Below are positions 1-8,936 of a DNA stretch of 57,349 nt, piece after piece. A program made the position numbers and the translations under genes. Under the pieces are notes generated by a model. It was not told the DNA's origin, made no database searches, and saw only the letters and a list, made by a program, of their open reading frames with translations. The stretch covers positions 5,276,313 through 5,333,661 of the forward strand of contig NZ_MKZS01000001.1 in the NCBI RefSeq assembly GCF_001942495.1. The letters are read 5' to 3'. Position 1 is the stretch's first letter; each line of letters opens with the position of its first letter. This stretch comes from Moorena bouillonii PNG (GTDB lineage: Bacteria > Cyanobacteriota > Cyanobacteriia > Cyanobacteriales > Coleofasciculaceae).

Positions 1-54
1 TCACTGGTGGCAGGATGCCAAGGCTTAACAGTAACTATTTAGCCGGATTTCATA

Positions 55-74
55 TTAGCTGTGCCACGCCACTA
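55..74. repeat. Relic of an IS630-type right end
   Basis: This 20-base stretch closely matches the right terminal inverted repeat of the complete IS element that follows (1411-1430): both start TTAGCT/TTAAGCT and share GCCACGCCACTA. It lies about 110 bases outside the left end of the intact copy, so it looks like the end of a second, mostly lost copy, or of one whose body lies before the window. No coding sequence is convincing in 1-181. Confidence 0.5.
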
Positions 75-236
75 CTGTTCTTTTTGACTAAAAGCTTTTT
101 GACGCGGTGGTGCGTTACAGGACGGAATGTGATAACACTGGCTACCGAAAAAATAAGGGATCGCCCGTCCCTAACGCACCCTACTGGCGTGGCCAGGTTA
201 AAATAGTGCAATAGATAGTAAAAGGATTTGCCTTTT

Positions 237-740
237 ATGGGAAGAGGTCGTCGGGATAAAGTTCGTCTGAGTCAGGAACAAAGACAAAAACTCGAATCAA
301 TTAGTCGCAATGGCTATGCTCCAGCTAAAAAAATCTTGCATGCTCAAGTATTGTTGATGTGCGATGAAGCTGGGGATCGCGCTCAAAAATGGACAGATGA
401 AGAAATTGGTGCAGCCTTAAACCTACATCGCAATACAGTTGGGCGTATTCGGAAACGATTTCTCAAAGATGGAGTTGAACCAGCTCTCAATCGTCGCCCT
501 CGCATCGTCCCACCAAATCCACCATTACTTGATGGAAAACAAGAAGCACAACTAATTGCTCTATGTTGTTCACAGCCACCATCTGGAAGAGCACACTGGA
601 GTTTAAGATTATTAACCAACGAATTAAAAAAACGAGGGATTGTCACAGAAATTTCTCGTGAGACAGTACGCTGCCATTTAAAAAAAACCAACTACGTCCT
701 TGGAAAAAACAACGCTTCTGTATCCCGGAACGAGATTTAG
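237..740 (+). CDS. IS630 transposase, N-terminal part (frame 1)
   Basis: The DNA-binding half of an IS630 transposase. It has a helix-turn-helix region (EEIGAALNLHRNTVGRIRKR) followed by a basic linker with NRRPR. The ATG at 237 (MGRGRRDKV) is a better start than the in-frame TTG at 228. The frame ends after a tail that does not resemble the family (from TNYVLGKN onward). The family sequence continues in the -1 frame from a run of eight adenines at 680-687, where A-AAA-AAA is a classical slippery heptamer. The full transposase therefore probably needs -1 ribosomal frameshifting. Alone, this part would be a DNA-binding protein without a catalytic site. Confidence 0.8.
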   Translation: MGRGRRDKVRLSQEQRQKLESISRNGYAPAKKILHAQVLLMCDEAGDRAQKWTDEEIGAALNLHRNTVGRIRKRFLKDGVEPALNRRPRIVPPNPPLLDGKQEAQLIALCCSQPPSGRAHWSLRLLTNELKKRGIVTEISRETVRCHLKKTNYVLGKNNASVSRNEI

Positions 741-1414
741 CACGTTTTGTCGCTCAAATGGAAGTAGTTCTAGATCTTTACAGTAGTCAATATAGCGCTT
801 CTGAACCACTTATTTGTATGGATGAAGCAGCTATACAACTAACTGGACATGTCTTAGAACCGATCGAGATGCAACCTGGTCATGATGCCAAGGAAGATTA
901 TCATTACACTCGTGAAGGAACTCAAGCTCTGTTTATGTTTTTTGACCCAATTCGTGGTTGGCGAAGAGTAACTAATCGTGACCATCGTACTAGTAGTGAT
1001 TGGGCAGAAGAAATTCGTCAATTACTGGAAGTGGACTATCCTCAAGCCGACAAAATCAAATTACTATGTGATAATCTCAACATTCATGAGATTGCTTCAT
1101 TGTACAAAACTTTTCCTGCTGATGAAGCTCATTCCTTGGCAAGAAGACTAGAAATTTATCATACTCCTCGCAACGGGAGTTGGCTCAATGTCGCAGAAAT
1201 TGAACTAAGTGTTTTGACACAGCAATGTTTGAGACGACGTATTGCCACTCCTGAGAAACTGACATCTGAATTAGAGGCGTGGGCAAATGAGCGTAATCGC
1301 ACAGCCAGCCAAGTGATCTGGCACTTTACCACTGAAGATGCTCGAGTGAAATTGAAACATCTCTATCCTGTTTTTGAGGAGTTAGATCACTCAGATTCTA
1401 ATGCATCAAATTAA
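686..1414 (+). CDS. IS630 transposase, DDE catalytic part (-1 frame)
   Basis: The catalytic half of the transposase. Reading on from the slippery adenines gives NQLRPWKKQRFCIP, the expected IS630 sequence, and then the DDE domain. The first Asp is in ICMDEAA, the second in LLCDNLN, and the Glu is in SWLNVAEIE, so the triad appears intact. An internal ATG at 758 could give a catalytic-domain-only product, but the continuous homology across 680-760 argues for a fused protein of about 390 residues. No stop or deletion lies in the domain, so the element could still be active. Confidence 0.8.
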   Translation, partial: NQLRPWKKQRFCIPERDLARFVAQMEVVLDLYSSQYSASEPLICMDEAAIQLTGHVLEPIEMQPGHDAKEDYHYTREGTQALFMFFDPIRGWRRVTNRDHRTSSDWAEEIRQLLEVDYPQADKIKLLCDNLNIHEIASLYKTFPADEAHSLARRLEIYHTPRNGSWLNVAEIELSVLTQQCLRRRIATPEKLTSELEAWANERNRTASQVIWHFTTEDARVKLKHLYPVFEELDHSDSNASN

Positions 1415-1465
1415 GCTTGCCACGCCACTACGAATTCACCTTAAATCTTACCAAGATAAGCTGCT

Positions 1466-2542
1466 ATGAAAATAATGCACAATGGTCTCCAAGACCTACT
1501 TTTGATTAATTTTTACTCTCAGGAAATTAAGCTCGATTTTTTATCTATTGAAATTCCGATACCTGATTCCATCAAAAATTTTACTAACCTGTTTACCTAT
1601 AGGATAGGCTTACACTTACGTCGGTAATATCGTCATATTGCTATGGCGATCAGGTCTTTTACGAGTAAAGAATGTAAAGACTATGATGGACTTTTTATCT
1701 TTGAAATTGATCTCCAAAATATCTATTTCCTTCTCCCTTTACTGGCATGGCATCGCAAACCTGTTTGGATTTGTCTTCACTGGAATCAACAATTAGCCAT
1801 GCACAGTAACTTAAAGTTTTTTGGTTTACTGTATCTAAAGTTTTTCCTCAAGTATTTTAACCTTAAGGCAGTTTTATTTGAAATTGATGATGATGTTTTA
1901 CCCAAACGGTTTAGATTACCAGCGTCTGCGAAAGTTAAAATACCGATGCCAATCCGGAGCGATGCTTACCCGAATTTAAAGCCAGGAGAAAGGCTGCCTA
2001 CCGATAATAAAATTAAAATCGGTGTGGTTGGCATGATTCGTAAGGATAAGCCAATCGCTAAGATAATTGACATCTTGAAAGACTATACTAAATCTGACCA
2101 AAAATGTGAGCTAGTGCTTGGGGTTCCATTTTGGCAGAAGCCTAAGGATTTAGATAACTTGGGCGTAACGATGTATGATACAACCACTGAAAAACAATAT
2201 CTTGATTTGTTAAATGAGGTAGATATTTTAGTCGCCCATTACGAAAAACATCGCTATTATTATCGTACCAGTGGTGTATTGAGTGATGCCGCTTGCTGTG
2301 GTTGCTATGTGATTACTTCTGATTATCCGGTACTCCGGCATCAAGTTAATTGGCCAGTTTCTGTAGGTTCAACCTTTAAAACTTTTGATGAAATTCCATC
2401 ATTACTGGATGAAGCTATCTCTTATATTCGGGAGCATGGTCAGGATAACCAGTGGCTGTGGCGAGAAAAAAGAACAGCGGAGGAAATAGCAACTGTTTTT
2501 AGTAAAGGGAACAGGGAACAGGGAATAGGGAATAGGGAGTAG
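1466..2542 (+). pseudogene. Broken GT-B type glycosyltransferase
   Basis: Two in-frame pieces. An ATG at 1466 opens 53 codons ending in TAA at 1625. The same frame resumes and reads open to 2542, with a candidate restart ATG at 1643 (MAIRSFTSKE). The second piece has the features of a GT-B C-terminal half: IKIGVVGMIRKDKP starting a Rossmann-like domain, and GVLSDAACCGCYVITSD, the usual acceptor-sugar region near the C-terminus. The usual N-terminal beginning of such enzymes is missing, and the IS630 element lies immediately upstream. I read this as a gene that lost its 5' end and gained a stop. The last residues (KGNREQGIGNRE) are translated from the 7-bp repeat at 2506-2558. A shorter functional protein from 1643 is possible but less likely. 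Confidence 0.6.
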
Positions 2543-2558
2543 GGAGTAGGGAGTAGGG
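2506..2558. repeat. 7-bp tandem repeat (GGGAACA/GGGAGTA)
   Basis: Heptamer array with units GGGAACA, GGGAATA and GGGAGTA. It overlaps the 3' end of the preceding reading frame and supplies its stop codon. The same array type recurs at 14402-14431, 20993-21041, 22863-22895 and 24823-24890. Confidence 0.9.
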
Positions 2559-2642
2559 TGGGCAAAAACAATTTGGTTATTGTGAGTATTCGAGATTAGA
2601 TTAGTTTGCCCACCCTACTTTATTTACTTCTATTCCCTAACT

Positions 2643-3428
2643 TCAAGAGTTGCGCACTCGTGCCAATATCGCTTCTATCTGTTCTAGGGGCACCGCACCA
2701 GAGAAGGATTCACCATTCATAACAAAGAATGGTGTGCCACTTAGTCCCAATAGTTGTGCTAGCTGCATGTCTTCTGCAATGGCACGATCAGCTGCGTTCC
2801 GGTCTCGGTTAAACTGCTCTAGGTCTAAATCTAGGTCTTGGGCAATGGCAAGATATAACTCTTCTCCTAATTGCTTTTGATTAGCGAATAGAGCATCATG
2901 GTACTGCCAGAATTTGCCTTGTTGAGTGGCGGCCCAAGCGGCTTGAGCAGCTGGCAGGGCTTGGGAATGAATGCGGGTCAGGGGGAAGTGTTTGTACACT
3001 AAGGTGACTTCATCACCATGGTTTGCTATAAACTCCTTGACGGTGTCGTGAGCTCTGGCACAGAAGGGACACTGAAAGTCTGAGAATTCTACTAGCACAA
3101 TTTTATCTTCAATGGCGCTAGTGGTGGGGGAGGAACCAATGAAGGCTTGGGGATTGGTTTTGAAGCCCTGCAAGATTGCTTGCTGTTGCTGCTGGCTTTC
3201 CCGTTCCAGTTGCTGCTGGTATCTCTGGACCGATTCTAGGATTACTTCTGGGTGGTTGCGGATGACTTCGAGTATTTGTTGTTCTAGTTGAGGACTAATT
3301 TTGGAGGCTGCTGTGGCTGGCAGTGACCAGGTTGAGAAGGACAGGAGTAGTACTAATCCTGTGAGTGATAGGGCTTTCTGGAGAATGCTAAGGAGCTTAG
3401 TGACCATGATTGTTTTAAATTTAACCAA
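2643..3428 (-). CDS. Secreted DsbA-like thioredoxin-fold oxidoreductase
   Basis: A 261-residue protein with an N-terminal hydrophobic signal segment (about residues 11-41, ending PATAAS), a Gln-rich helical linker (68-85) and a thioredoxin-4/DsbA domain. The redox motif is C120-P-F-C123 in FSDFQCPFCARAH, and the cis-Pro loop is LSGTPFFVMNG near the C-terminus. It probably acts in the periplasm or thylakoid lumen, forming or shuffling disulfides, like Com1/BdbD-type proteins. An alternative start at residue 8 (ATG at 3407) would give a more typical signal peptide. It appears to be a single gene, divergent from nothing obvious. Which proteins it oxidises cannot be seen from the sequence. Confidence 0.85.
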   Translation of the reverse strand: MVKFKTIMVTKLLSILQKALSLTGLVLLLSFSTWSLPATAASKISPQLEQQILEVIRNHPEVILESVQRYQQQLERESQQQQQAILQGFKTNPQAFIGSSPTTSAIEDKIVLVEFSDFQCPFCARAHDTVKEFIANHGDEVTLVYKHFPLTRIHSQALPAAQAAWAATQQGKFWQYHDALFANQKQLGEELYLAIAQDLDLDLEQFNRDRNAADRAIAEDMQLAQLLGLSGTPFFVMNGESFSGAVPLEQIEAILARVRNS

Positions 3429-3539
3429 GGCATAGGGTATCTCAGATCAGGCAACATGGGCAACGGATCGGTAACGGATGTAACAGATGGATTAATGGCT
3501 GGGAGTTTGGTGCCTCACAGGGGTAGATTTTTTACATTT

Positions 3540-3605
3540 GGGTCGGGAGTCGGGAGTCGGGAATCGGGAGTCGGGAGTCGGGAATCGGGAATCGGGAGTC
3601 GGGAA
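3540..3605. repeat. 7-bp tandem repeat (TCGGGAG/TCGGGAA)
   Basis: About nine heptamer units alternating TCGGGAG and TCGGGAA, just upstream of the DsbA-like gene. It is a short tandemly repeated repetitive sequence of the cyanobacterial kind. Confidence 0.9.
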
Positions 3606-3646
3606 GACCTGAATCCCCCGAATTCAATTCAGGGGAGTGGCTTAAG

Positions 3647-3820
3647 GTAAGCATATGCGCTACGCGCACCCTGCGCGAACAGCGGTCAGTGGTCAGCGGT
3701 CAGTGGTCAGCCCTCAGCCCTCAGCCCTCAGCCCTCAGCGGTTGGCCTTTGGCTGAAAGCTGATAGCTGATAGCTGAAAGCTGATAGCTGAAAGCTGATA
3801 GCTGAAAGCTGATAGCTTAC
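3647..3820. repeat. MITE-like repeat cluster with GTAAGCAT...GCTTAC ends
   Basis: Starts GTAAGCATATGCGC and ends GATAGCTTAC. Inside are a palindromic CGCTACGCGCA-type segment, GGTCAGC/CCCTCAG heptamers (about 3680-3740) and GCTGATAGCTGAAA units (about 3755-3818). It ends 16 bases from the stop codon of the metalloprotease gene. Related units are at 7439-7506, 7910-8159 and 52589-52820. Confidence 0.65.
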
Positions 3821-3835
3821 GGCTCAAGTCATGAT

Positions 3836-6784
3836 TCATTCCGATTGCAACGGTGCATCCAAGACTTTAGTAATGCGATCGCGTGCGCCTTCTAAGTGGG
3901 CTAAGCTAGCAGTATCAAGGTTTTTCCCTTGTTTGTTCAAGGTCTTTGCGATCGCATCCCGCAATTGACGGAGTTTATACCGGGCTAACACCCGAGCATC
4001 CTCGGGAGTATTAAAGGTTTGGATAGCAATAATAAATTCAGGGAAGGTGCGGGCAGTTTCTAGACTATTGGAATTGCGCAGTGCCATGTTCACTAAAAGA
4101 CTCATATACTGCCGTTGCAATCCCCGACGCAAGCTAGAGATTGGCTCAATCTTAGCTTTAGTATCTAGTTTCCAGATGCTATCTTGAACAGTGTCAAACA
4201 CTTCTGCCATGGTCAAGGCTTCCCCGGAACTAGTTTTGAGTTGAGCATCCCGCAAACGAGCCAACCGTTCTGATGAGAATAAATCCCCGAGCACCATAGT
4301 TTGAACTAACATCACTCGGTCATGAATGGGATAATCTAGGGGGAAAATAGTGGGAAAAGTACCCCAGTGAGTCCAGCGAGATGGGGCTAACTGGTTGAGG
4401 AGTTGGGGTGAGAAGTTAAAGGTATCTTCAGCAAACATATACTCCCCGAGCATGGCTAGAGCCTGACGCTGTTTTTCCACAGGGATGGGTTCAAAGGGAA
4501 GTGTGCCAGTCTTGCCACCAGTGTAGTTTCGATTAAAGGTTTGTCCCCCAATATAACCAGTAAGGGACATAGCGTTTTCAAAGAAATAGGAGAAGACCGT
4601 ATCAAAGCGATCGCGTAAATCCCCAGCACTTTCTTCAGGAAGCAGGTAAGTGGTGTTCAAGCGTTTCCAAATTCCCTTAGCATTCTCCATTTGCCACTGA
4701 GAGTAGCGCAATGGATCGCCACTAAGGTCCCAAACTTTAGCTTCTGGGTCAATAAAATCGAAAGTATCCTCATCTGTAGCATAGGATAGTCCCATTTCGG
4801 ACCCTTCAGCCGCAATTTTGCGCAGTGTGCGTAATTCTTGTTGAGGAGTCAGAGCATCAATAGGACTGTAGCCATACTTAATCACCCACTTATCATAGGG
4901 ACCAACCACTGTGGAGAAATAATCTCCCTGTTCTATTCCCTCTGGCGCTAGATTAACTGGCACATAATCCATTACTGACGCCACTAGCCCTTGGTTGCGG
5001 GTAATCTCAGTATTATTCAATTCCTCCGGAGTCAACATGGTGCTGCCCCGGAAATTGTGGCGCAATCCCAGAGTATGCCCCACTTCGTGAGCCGTCAGGT
5101 AGCGCAAATACTGCTCGATGAAGGTTTTCATTTCCTCACCACTGGGCAACTCGTGGTTTACCATCGATAGAGACAATGCTCCAAACTTAGCTTGCTGAGC
5201 TGATGCCATGGCAAAACAGAACTCATGGTCTGGGACTTGGGTTAGTCCGCTCAGGAATTGCCCAGCTGGTAGGCTCAACTGAGCCGCTTTGCCAGGATTG
5301 CTCTTGAGGATTTCCTGCCATTTGAGGTAAGGAACTTTCATGCCATTACTACACAGGGAACCATTCAACGGGAATTGGGATAACCCAGATAATGCCTGGG
5401 ATTGAGGCTGGGAACCAATAGCCTGGTATTCCGCTTTGATCCAGCGCACCGCATTAGCATCAATAATCACGTCTGCATCCAAGATTTCCCCAGTCAAGGG
5501 GTTTACTCGGGATGGGCCCATCGCGATAATTCCTGGGAATGACGGAAAAGAATTGGACCAGCGAATGGTGTTGTAGCGAATATCAGCCGGGTCCCAGGTG
5601 GCATCATCTGGCATTTGCCGCACTTCAATGGCATTGTCAAACCCTGCCTCCCGAAACGCTTCATTCCACATTAAAATCCCCTCCCGAATTGCATCTCGGT
5701 ACTCTAGAGGTACAGTATTTTCAATCCAAAATACAATCGGTTCTTTTGGGGGGGATATAGTAGCAGTAGGGTCTTGTTTTTCTAAATGCCAGCGCCTGAT
5801 ATAACGGATAAAGGGCTGTTTGCGGTTTTGATTGGATAGATTTTGATAAGCACTGATGAAATAGCCTACCCGTTCATCCGCGAGTCGATGACGGTAACCA
5901 TTGTTAGTCGGTAGTTGAGAAAAGCTATAGCGGACACTAAGATTAAATGCCCGTTGATCTGGGAGACTCCTTAAGGGAAAGAATAAATCTCCCCCACCAG
6001 AAAAGCCATAAACCGACTCAATCTCTACATTCAACGGAAATGCTTGAGCGTCACTGACATAGGATTTTTGAGGGTCTACTCCATAACTTCCTCCTAATAT
6101 CCAAGGAAAAGCCGATGCTAGTCCAGAGAAAGACCCATCGCTGACGAGGAGTGGTGTTAAATCCACCAAGAGAGTCTTTCGTTCTGGATGAATACTGGTA
6201 ATGGGCAGGGAATATAGTACCGAATCACTGAAGGAACGCTTAACAGAACGCTCTTGGGGGTCACCGGGTTGAGTACGGAAGTAGATATTTGGTATAACTA
6301 AATCTATGGTTTTCTGTCGGCGGCGGAATTGGAACAAAAAATCATTAACTGGCCAACCGGTTTGGAGCCCCAACTCCCCAATTCCCGAAGAAAGGGTGAC
6401 AACACATAGGAAATTTTGATTTAGTTGATCGGGCTCAATTTCTAAATAAATTTTGTCTTTTTCTTTATTACGGTAGAGGGTGAGTAATCCTGCTAATTCT
6501 TCGGCATCTTCTACCACCTTATCAAATGGCTTTAACTTGGAATCACTACTATCTGAATCGGATAACTCCTCTGAGGGTGCCTCTGAGGGGCCTTCAGCAA
6601 TTTCTGTAGTTTGAACTTGGTTATGGGCTAAGGTTAGCTGGGGCGAGTAAACAATCTGTTGATCCAACTGTTGACCCAAACTATTGCGGTTTGGAGTAGA
6701 TAGAGCTATGGTTTGGAGGTACAACGGGGATAGTACCAAGACGAATGCACACAGACAGAATATCAAGAACTTTTGTCTTTTCAT
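3836..6784 (-). CDS. Large secreted zinc metalloprotease (DUF5117/DUF4953 type)
   Basis: A 982-residue protein with an N-terminal signal or anchor segment (IFCLCAFVLVLSPLYL), a polar Ser/Glu/Asp-rich linker (about 65-85), and a long N-terminal domain matching cyanobacterial zinc-dependent metalloproteases. The metzincin-like motif HEVGHTLGLRH, near residue 563 and followed by NF, gives the three zinc histidines and the general-base Glu. The sequence SVMDYVPVN further on is consistent with a Met-turn region. The length is typical of the family. It should act outside the cytoplasm; its substrates are unknown. The 3' end lies against a repeat cluster at 3647-3820. No intact partner gene is adjacent; the downstream 718 bases (as read) carry no gene. 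Confidence 0.85.
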   Translation of the reverse strand: MKRQKFLIFCLCAFVLVLSPLYLQTIALSTPNRNSLGQQLDQQIVYSPQLTLAHNQVQTTEIAEGPSEAPSEELSDSDSSDSKLKPFDKVVEDAEELAGLLTLYRNKEKDKIYLEIEPDQLNQNFLCVVTLSSGIGELGLQTGWPVNDFLFQFRRRQKTIDLVIPNIYFRTQPGDPQERSVKRSFSDSVLYSLPITSIHPERKTLLVDLTPLLVSDGSFSGLASAFPWILGGSYGVDPQKSYVSDAQAFPLNVEIESVYGFSGGGDLFFPLRSLPDQRAFNLSVRYSFSQLPTNNGYRHRLADERVGYFISAYQNLSNQNRKQPFIRYIRRWHLEKQDPTATISPPKEPIVFWIENTVPLEYRDAIREGILMWNEAFREAGFDNAIEVRQMPDDATWDPADIRYNTIRWSNSFPSFPGIIAMGPSRVNPLTGEILDADVIIDANAVRWIKAEYQAIGSQPQSQALSGLSQFPLNGSLCSNGMKVPYLKWQEILKSNPGKAAQLSLPAGQFLSGLTQVPDHEFCFAMASAQQAKFGALSLSMVNHELPSGEEMKTFIEQYLRYLTAHEVGHTLGLRHNFRGSTMLTPEELNNTEITRNQGLVASVMDYVPVNLAPEGIEQGDYFSTVVGPYDKWVIKYGYSPIDALTPQQELRTLRKIAAEGSEMGLSYATDEDTFDFIDPEAKVWDLSGDPLRYSQWQMENAKGIWKRLNTTYLLPEESAGDLRDRFDTVFSYFFENAMSLTGYIGGQTFNRNYTGGKTGTLPFEPIPVEKQRQALAMLGEYMFAEDTFNFSPQLLNQLAPSRWTHWGTFPTIFPLDYPIHDRVMLVQTMVLGDLFSSERLARLRDAQLKTSSGEALTMAEVFDTVQDSIWKLDTKAKIEPISSLRRGLQRQYMSLLVNMALRNSNSLETARTFPEFIIAIQTFNTPEDARVLARYKLRQLRDAIAKTLNKQGKNLDTASLAHLEGARDRITKVLDAPLQSE

Positions 6785-7502
6785 CGATTAATCACTAATT
6801 TTGTGTTCCCAAAAAAATATAAATTATGAATTATTATCGTTACGAATCATGAATGATTAAAACAATAAAATTAATATCATAATCACCAAATTATTGAATT
6901 TTAAAATTGATTATAGCGTTTCTTATCCTTATAATCTACTTCACTTTTATAGCAATTACTCCCTACTTTCTACTCCCTACTCCCCAAGACGAAAGTCCCT
7001 CAACCAATTGATAGCTGCTATAGTTACAATTGATTTAGTTATTGATTAGTTTAATCTTTATAGCTTCTGATTCCTAAGTATTACTTAAGGATTACTATCA
7101 ATGGGAAGCACAGAGCAGAGCCATGGTTTTAGATGTTCTATTTATTTTTAGTCAAGATGGTGTGATTTTACTATAGTGGTTTTACTATAGCTTTTTTTAA
7201 TTAAATAGACGAATCAATGGACTAACCCTTCAAGCACCCCGAAATTTACACACCTTGGGTTAGTCTATATCTATAGTTCCTGTACTTTGAGCCTTGGCAG
7301 TTCAAAAAAACTGTACAGTAACTTTAAGTCAAGCTATACTTTCAGCAGTCAGCTTTCAGCTATTTACTAGTCAGCCCTTGCAGCTGAAAACTTAAGCTCA
7401 GAAGTATAGTTTATTAAAAGTAGTGCCAGCTAAATTAGGTAAGCATTTAGTTAATGCGCTACGCGCACGCTGCGCATTAGCTGAATGCTGATAGCTGATA
7501 GC
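6785..7502. other. AT-rich intergenic region, no gene seen
   Basis: This stretch separates two minus-strand genes and should hold the promoter of the metalloprotease. It contains a short ACTCCCTACT repeat (6958-6985), some AGTCAGC/TTCAGCT repeat fragments (about 7345-7395) and the GTAAGCAT-type element starting at 7439. I see no convincing reading frame or RNA gene. Confidence 0.6.
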
Positions 7503-7506
7503 TTAA
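7439..7506. repeat. Short GTAAGCAT-type palindromic element
   Basis: Starts GTAAGCATTTAG and ends GATAGCTTAA. Inside is a palindrome around AATGCGCTACGCG / CGCTGCGCATT. It looks like a minimal member of the family seen complete at 52589-52820. Its right edge overlaps the stop codon of the following minus-strand gene. Confidence 0.6.
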
Positions 7507-7853
7507 ACTTGATTAGAAGCCAAGCTATTGATAACACTAGACACCAAAGTCAGAACGATGGCTCCGAAAAAAGCTGGCCAGAAACCGTTTACCATAAACG
7601 CCGCAGGAGTGAAATAGGATGCCAGGGATAGGGTGATAGCATTAATCACCAACAGAAATAGTCCCATGGATAAAATTGTGATGGGCAAGGTCAGAATCAC
7701 TAGAATCGGTCTAATGATGGCGTTAACTAAACCAATGACTACTACCGCTACAGCAGCTGCACCAAAACCACTAATGGTAATTCCTGGTACCAGGTAAGCA
7801 GTAATCATTAGTGAGATAGCACTTAGCAGCCAAGTCAAAAATATATTAAGCAT
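7503..7853 (-). CDS. Phage-holin-4 superfamily membrane protein (PF04020 type)
   Basis: A protein of about 116 residues with four predicted hydrophobic helices. The pattern TWLLSAISLMITAYLVPGI followed by AAVAVVVIGLVNAIIRPILVILTLPITI is characteristic of the small YvlD/holin-4-like family common in cyanobacteria. I chose the ATG at 7853 (MLNIFLTW), where family members begin, over the one at 7877, which adds eight polar residues. The cellular role is unknown; despite the name these are chromosomal housekeeping-type membrane proteins. The stop codon lies at the edge of a repeat element. Confidence 0.8.
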   Translation of the reverse strand: MLNIFLTWLLSAISLMITAYLVPGITISGFGAAAVAVVVIGLVNAIIRPILVILTLPITILSMGLFLLVINAITLSLASYFTPAAFMVNGFWPAFFGAIVLTLVSSVINSLASNQV

Positions 7854-7909
7854 CGATCTCACAAAAATATCGCTCACTATGATTTTAGCGATTCTGGCGA
7901 GATTAGCCT

Positions 7910-8159
7910 GTAAGCATTCAGGCGTCAGCTATCAGCGTGTCGCGTATCAGCTATCAGCGTGTCGCGTATCAGCGTGTCGCGTATCAGCCATCAGCTTATG
8001 TGCTACAGATGGTGCTACTTGAGGTGCCATTGGCGGTAGGCCAAGCTATGGGACAGCTTTTGAATAAAATAAGTTGACCGCTGACCGCTGAGCACTGAGC
8101 ACTGACCGCTGACCGCTGACCGCTGTTCGCGCAGCGTGCGCGAGCGCGCATATGCTTAC
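7910..8159. repeat. 250-bp MITE-like element with inverted GTAAGCAT ends
   Basis: Begins GTAAGCATTC at 7910 and ends CATATGCTTAC at 8159, so the termini are imperfect inverted repeats. The interior holds TATCAGCGTGTCGCG units (7925-7990), a short unique segment, GACCGCTGAGCACT-type heptamers (about 8075-8122) and a GCGCAGCGTGCGC palindrome. No reading frame in it looks real. Confidence 0.6.
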
Positions 8160-8228
8160 CTTTGGTATAACTCAAGTGATTATGCATCACAGTATGATTG
8201 AGTTGAACGATTCCAGCAATAAATCTTT

Positions 8229-8711
8229 ATGTTTTTCCGGCTACTGGTTACATTCTTATTTGCGTGCTCTGTTTTTTGTTATCCCTTACCTGTTCACGCC
8301 AAGAGTATAGCCTGCGATGGGAAACAACTCGTGGGAGCAGACTTATCCGGTCAAGACTTACAGGAAGTCAAAATTACCTATTGCAATTTGGACCAGGCTA
8401 ACTTAGCCGATGCCAAATTGATCAAAGCATCTATCCAACATACTACCCTGAATAATGCTAATCTCCATGGAGCAGACTTTACCAACAGCGACACCTACAA
8501 CATTAGCTTCAATGGTGCAGATTTAACTGATGCCATCTTTACTGGTTCCTTACTGCAACGTGCCAGTTTTGATGGGGCTAACATCACTGGTGCTGATTTT
8601 AGTAGCACCCTGATCCAACCGGTCAGACAACGGTTAAAACTCTGCGATGTAGCAACTGGCGTGAACCCTACCACTGGTGTGATGACTCGTAAGTCTTTAG
8701 GGTGTTGGTAA
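8229..8711 (+). CDS. Secreted pentapeptide-repeat protein
   Basis: A 160-residue protein with an N-terminal signal peptide (LLVTFLFACSVFCYPLPVHAKS, cleavage near residue 25). It is followed by about 15 pentapeptide repeats of the A(D/N)Lxx type (GADLSGQDLQ, ANLADAKL, ANLHGADF, GADLTDAIF), which should form a right-handed quadrilateral beta-helix. The C-terminus has the cyanobacterial ending LCDVATGVNPTTG...SLGCW with a conserved Cys pair. It is likely periplasmic or lumenal, with no catalytic residues. A decayed copy of its 3' end follows at 8825-8936, so the gene was probably once tandemly duplicated. Confidence 0.85.
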   Translation: MFFRLLVTFLFACSVFCYPLPVHAKSIACDGKQLVGADLSGQDLQEVKITYCNLDQANLADAKLIKASIQHTTLNNANLHGADFTNSDTYNISFNGADLTDAIFTGSLLQRASFDGANITGADFSSTLIQPVRQRLKLCDVATGVNPTTGVMTRKSLGCW

Positions 8712-8820
8712 GGTGTTGAATGTTGACTGTTGAATGTTGACTGTTGAATGTTGACTGTTGAATGTTGAATGTTGACTGTTGAATGTTGAATGTTGACTAT
8801 TTGATGGTCAACGGTTAACA
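8712..8820. repeat. 7-bp tandem repeat (TGTTGAA/TGTTGAC)
   Basis: Uninterrupted heptamers alternating TGTTGAA and TGTTGAC, starting right after the stop of the pentapeptide gene and separating it from its decayed copy. Confidence 0.9.
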
Positions 8821-8824
8821 TTCA

Positions 8825-8936
8825 CGATCGATGGGGCTGACTTGAGCGATGGTATGCTGGATGGTGTCCAAATTTGATAACTGTTTGCTAAGCAAGGTGC
8901 ATCTGAAAACTGGTGTTGCGCTTGTGAGTCTTTGGG
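8825..8936 (+). pseudogene. Decayed 3' end of a second pentapeptide-repeat gene
   Basis: The stretch reads GADLSDGMLDGVQ before a stop. Its later bases align with the 3' end of the intact pentapeptide gene: ACTGGTGT then GAGTCTTTGGGATGT here, ACTGGTGT then AAGTCTTTAGGGTGT there. The match to the conserved TGV...SLGC ending is out of frame, so this is a remnant. The purK start codon lies inside the old SLGC codons. Confidence 0.5.

Larger units (their letters stand above)
182..1430 (+). mobile_element. IS630-family insertion sequence
   Basis: About 1.25 kb bounded by imperfect 20-bp inverted repeats: the left end at 182-201 contains TGGCGTGGC and the right end at 1411-1430 contains GCCACGCCA. 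Both outer edges are TA, the dinucleotide IS630/Tc1 elements duplicate on insertion. It carries one transposase split over two frames. It sits directly upstream of a glycosyltransferase fragment without a good start, so it may have removed or separated that gene's 5' end. Confidence 0.85.

Noticed and set aside
15-206. A 63-codon frame at the window start.
   Set aside because: It runs across the inverted repeats of the IS630 element and has no protein-like pattern.
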